Shown in pieces: positions 6,814 to 8,958 of a DNA stretch of 8,958 nucleotides. The translations under genes and the position numbers were made by a program. Source of the stretch: Tepidimonas sp. UBA997 (GTDB taxonomy: Bacteria > Pseudomonadota > Gammaproteobacteria > Burkholderiales > Burkholderiaceae_C); the NCBI GenBank assembly GCA_002291945.1, contig DBAZ01000028.1, positions 1 to 8,958 of the forward strand, in the 5' to 3' direction. Every line of letters starts with the position of its first letter. Within the stretch, counting starts at the first letter, position 1. The notes beneath the pieces were generated by a model. It was not told the DNA's origin, did no database searches, and was given only the letters and a program-made list of their open reading frames with translations.

Positions 6814-7262
6814 ATCCGATGCCTACTGCCGCTGCCCCGCCGTCGCTGGAACCAGTCATTGATTTTTACCAGCAAATCACCCCAGAACGCCTCGGGGAGA
6901 TCGAGCAACTCTATGCCGCCAACGCCCACTTCAAAGATCCGTTCAACGCGGTTCACGGAACGGCTGCCATTCGTTCGATTTTCGAGCACATGTTTCGCTC
7001 GCTGCATGAACCGCGCTTCGTGGTCACTGGCCAGGTGCGTCAAGGTCAACAGGCCTTCCTCACCTGGGATTTTCGTTTTCGCTTCCAGCGCTGGGACACC
7101 ACCACGGTGCAGACGGTGCGCGGCGCATCCCACCTCGTGTTCAACCACCAGGGGCAGATCACCCTGCACCGCGACTACTGGGACGCAGCCGAAGAACTGT
7201 ACGAAAAACTGCCGTTCGTCGGCGGCCTGATGCGCTGGCTCAAGCAGCGGGCACGCCAGTGA
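6810..7262 (+). CDS. NTF2/SnoaL-like small protein
   Basis: The 150-residue protein starts at ATG 6810, which overlaps the SDR stop (ATGA); a second in-frame ATG at 6819 is possible. A long open frame upstream of this start only reads through the SDR gene. The pattern is that of a cone-shaped NTF2/SnoaL fold: N-terminal helix (14-38, VIDFYQQITPERLGEIEQLY), AHFKDPFNAVHG (39-50, the early Asp motif), an IFEHMF helix (57-62), strands ending in LTWDFRFRF (84-92), GASHLVFN (105-112) and GQITLHRDYWD (115-125). Such folds host isomerases, cyclases, dehydratases or simple ligand binding. Asp43, His120 and Asp122 line up as possible pocket residues. No specific reaction can be assigned. Location directly after an SDR suggests both act on the same small or lipid substrate. 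Confidence 0.87.
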   Translation: MNPMPTAAAPPSLEPVIDFYQQITPERLGEIEQLYAANAHFKDPFNAVHGTAAIRSIFEHMFRSLHEPRFVVTGQVRQGQQAFLTWDFRFRFQRWDTTTVQTVRGASHLVFNHQGQITLHRDYWDAAEELYEKLPFVGGLMRWLKQRARQ

Positions 7263-7268
7263 GGGGCT

Positions 7269-8822
7269 ATGCCGTACCGCGTCGTCTGGTTCAAACGTGA
7301 CTTGCGCCTGGCCGACCATGCGGCGCTGGCCGAAGCCGCACGGCATGGGCCGGTGCTGTGCCTGTATGTGATCGAACCTCGGCTCTGGGCCCAGCCCGAC
7401 GCAGCCACCCCGCACTACCATTTCATTCTGGAAAGTCTGCGCGATCTGGACCAAGCGCTGCGGTCGCAGGGCGGGCAACTGTGGGTCGTGGTGGGCGATA
7501 TGGTGGACGTGCTGGACCGACTGCACCACACCGCCCCTTTCGAGGCCCTTCATGCCCACGAAGAAACCGGCAACCAGTTCACCTATGCACGCGACTTGGC
7601 CGTAGGCCGATGGTGCCGCACACACGGGGTAGGCTGGCACGAGTCACCCACTTTCGGCGTGGTGCGGCGACTGCGCCACCGACGTGAATGGCAACCCCAA
7701 TGGGAACGACGGATGGCTGCTGCGCAGGCAGCGCTGCCTGCCTTGGCGCTGCGGCCACCGCCCTGGCCCAGCGACGCCCCACCACCGGCCACGGCACTGG
7801 GGCTAAACCCTTGGGATCCGCCACGGCGCCAGCGTGGAGGTCGGCAACAGGCGCTGGTGACGCTCAACGACTTTCTGGACACCCGCAGCGCCACCTACCG
7901 AGGGGGTATCTCCTCGCCCCTGTCGGCACCCACGGCGTGTTCGCGGCTGTCGGCCTATCTGGCCTATGGTTGCCTGAGCATGCGCGAGGTCGTGCAGGCC
8001 ACCCGACATGCCCTGGCCCTCTTGCCGCCCGAGGCCAAGCAGCAACGCCTCGGGCTGCAGGCCTTTCACAGCCGTCTGTACTGGCACTGCCATTTCATCC
8101 AGAAACTCGAAAGCGAGCCCGAACTGGAATGGCGCAATCTGCACCGTGGCTATGACGGTCTGCGCGAAAACGAGTGGTCGGCCGCCCATTTCGAAGCCCT
8201 CACCCAAGGGCGCACCGGCTGGCCCATGGTGGATGCCTGTGTCGCCATGCTGCGTGAAACCGGCTGGCTGAACTTCCGGATGCGGGCCATGCTGGTGTCG
8301 GTCGCGGCCTACCCGTTGTGGTTGCACTGGCGCGAGGTCGGCCATTGGCTGGCCCGGCAATTTCTCGACTATGAACCGGGCATCCACTGGCCGCAGATGC
8401 AGATGCAAAGTGGCACCACCGGCATCAACACCACTCGGGTGTACAACCCGGTCAAACAGGCGCAGGATCACGACCCGCAAGGGCGCTTCGTGCGTCACTG
8501 GCTGCCCACCTTGCGGCAGGTACCAGACGGCTGGATCTTCGAGCCCTGGCACATGCCCGCCGGTCTGCAGACCCGGCTGGGAGTCGAATGGCCCCAGCCG
8601 CCGGTGGATCTCGGGTCGGCCACACGTACCGCCAAAACCCGGGTTCATGCCCTGCGTGCCCAACCGGCGGTGCGCCAAGCGAAAGCCCCGATCGTGGAGC
8701 GCCACGGCTCGCGGCGCGGCATGCCCGGCGCCAGCCGGGACGCCACCGCTCAGGGACCGACTGCACCGCGTCGCGCTCCCCGCACGGCCCACAGCAGCCA
8801 GCAAATGCAACTGGATTTTTAA
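7269..8822 (+). CDS. Cryptochrome/DNA photolyase family protein
   Basis: The 517-residue protein has the two family domains: an N-terminal antenna domain (VVWFKRDLRLADHAAL, 5-20; HAHEETGNQFTYARD, 95-109) and a C-terminal FAD domain (about 210-430). In the FAD domain are SRLSAYLAYGCLSMREV (225-241), HSRLYWHCHFIQKLE (267-281), GRTGWPMVDACVAMLRETGW (314-333), HWREVG with W354 equivalent to E. coli W359, and TRVYNPVKQ (389-397). Photolyases split UV-induced pyrimidine dimers with blue light through FADH-. Where E. coli has GGWQWAAS, this protein has HWPQMQMQSG (373-382), so part of the usual tryptophan electron chain may differ. Residues from about 455 are an Arg/Pro/Ala-rich tail ending QMQLDF. 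GAGGGG just before the ATG is the ribosome binding site; the gap from the previous gene is 6 nt. Repair versus signalling cannot be decided from sequence. Confidence 0.94.
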   Translation: MPYRVVWFKRDLRLADHAALAEAARHGPVLCLYVIEPRLWAQPDAATPHYHFILESLRDLDQALRSQGGQLWVVVGDMVDVLDRLHHTAPFEALHAHEETGNQFTYARDLAVGRWCRTHGVGWHESPTFGVVRRLRHRREWQPQWERRMAAAQAALPALALRPPPWPSDAPPPATALGLNPWDPPRRQRGGRQQALVTLNDFLDTRSATYRGGISSPLSAPTACSRLSAYLAYGCLSMREVVQATRHALALLPPEAKQQRLGLQAFHSRLYWHCHFIQKLESEPELEWRNLHRGYDGLRENEWSAAHFEALTQGRTGWPMVDACVAMLRETGWLNFRMRAMLVSVAAYPLWLHWREVGHWLARQFLDYEPGIHWPQMQMQSGTTGINTTRVYNPVKQAQDHDPQGRFVRHWLPTLRQVPDGWIFEPWHMPAGLQTRLGVEWPQPPVDLGSATRTAKTRVHALRAQPAVRQAKAPIVERHGSRRGMPGASRDATAQGPTAPRRAPRTAHSSQQMQLDF

Positions 8823-8824
8823 GC

Positions 8825-8958
8825 ATGAAGATGCGCAAGAAGTCAGATATGCCACAGAAAATTTGCCTCGCCTGCGGGCTGCCCTTCGCCTGGCGGCGCA
8901 AATGGGCACGTGACTGGGAACAGGTGAAATACTGCTCGCAACGTTGCCGTCAAACAGG
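8825..8958 (+). CDS. DUF2256 Cys4 mini-protein (partial, cut by window end)
   Basis: Forty-four complete codons are visible from ATG 8825, only 2 nt after the photolyase stop, and the frame is open at the edge. The sequence has a basic start (MKMRKK), then CLACG, PFAWRRKW (residues 20-27) and YCSQRCR. This is the DUF2256 (PF10013) pattern: two Cys pairs (CxxC at 14 and 17, CxxxC at 37 and 41) that could hold a zinc ion around an aromatic and basic core. Family members are normally about 50-60 residues, so little is missing. They are repeatedly found next to or fused with photolyase/cryptochrome genes, but no function is established that I know of. No clear ribosome binding site is seen; ATGs at 8831 and 8849 are alternative starts, and coupling to the photolyase is likely. 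Confidence 0.9.
   Translation, partial: MKMRKKSDMPQKICLACGLPFAWRRKWARDWEQVKYCSQRCRQT

Noticed and set aside
7803..8909. Minus-strand open frame of 368 codons opposite the photolyase
   Set aside because: Antisense shadow without motif; the photolyase reading is well supported over the whole stretch.

Overview
The window is GC-rich with codon use typical of a high-GC proteobacterium. Protein style and gene content suggest a betaproteobacterium of the Burkholderiales (Comamonadaceae-like). That placement is inference from overall impression, since there is no rRNA or phylogenetic marker here. No mobile elements, tRNAs, CRISPR arrays or dispersed repeats were seen.

Layout: the first 129 bases hold, on the minus strand, the 5' end of a MerR-family regulator whose recognition helix resembles the light-responsive, B12-binding LitR/CarH group. 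A 109-bp divergent intergenic region follows, with an AT-rich core and a perfect 17-bp inverted repeat (TTTTGTC-TAG-GACAAAA). Everything after that, from 239 to the right edge, is one compact plus-strand gene train of ten genes with 1-, 4- or 29-nt overlaps or gaps of 2 and 6 nt: FAD/NAD-binding amine-oxidase-like flavoprotein, DUF1365 protein, cyclopropane-synthase-like SAM methyltransferase, exported chalcone-isomerase-like protein, GPH/MelB-type MFS transporter, DUF3833 lipoprotein, short-chain dehydrogenase, NTF2/SnoaL-like protein, cryptochrome/photolyase, and a DUF2256 Cys4 mini-protein cut by the window end. There is no gene-free stretch longer than 300 bases and no internal terminator.

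How they may work together: the set closely resembles what I recall of the singlet-oxygen/light-induced loci of other proteobacteria (the RpoE-ChrR-controlled RSP_1087-1091 region of Rhodobacter sphaeroides and LitR/PplR-controlled clusters of Pseudomonas and Burkholderia). In R. sphaeroides a Cfa-like methylase (UfaM) makes methylated trans-unsaturated acyl chains on phospholipids, and O2-dependent steps (UfaD, UfaO) convert them to furan fatty acids that scavenge singlet oxygen. The methyltransferase here lacks two of the five residues that bind bicarbonate in E. coli cyclopropane synthase, which fits a UfaM-like product better than a cyclopropane. The photolyase would repair UV damage to DNA. 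The best reading is a light- or photo-oxidative-stress operon combining membrane lipid modification, envelope handling and DNA repair. The roles of the chalcone-isomerase-like, DUF3833, SDR, NTF2-like and DUF2256 members are not known and are the most open part of the locus.
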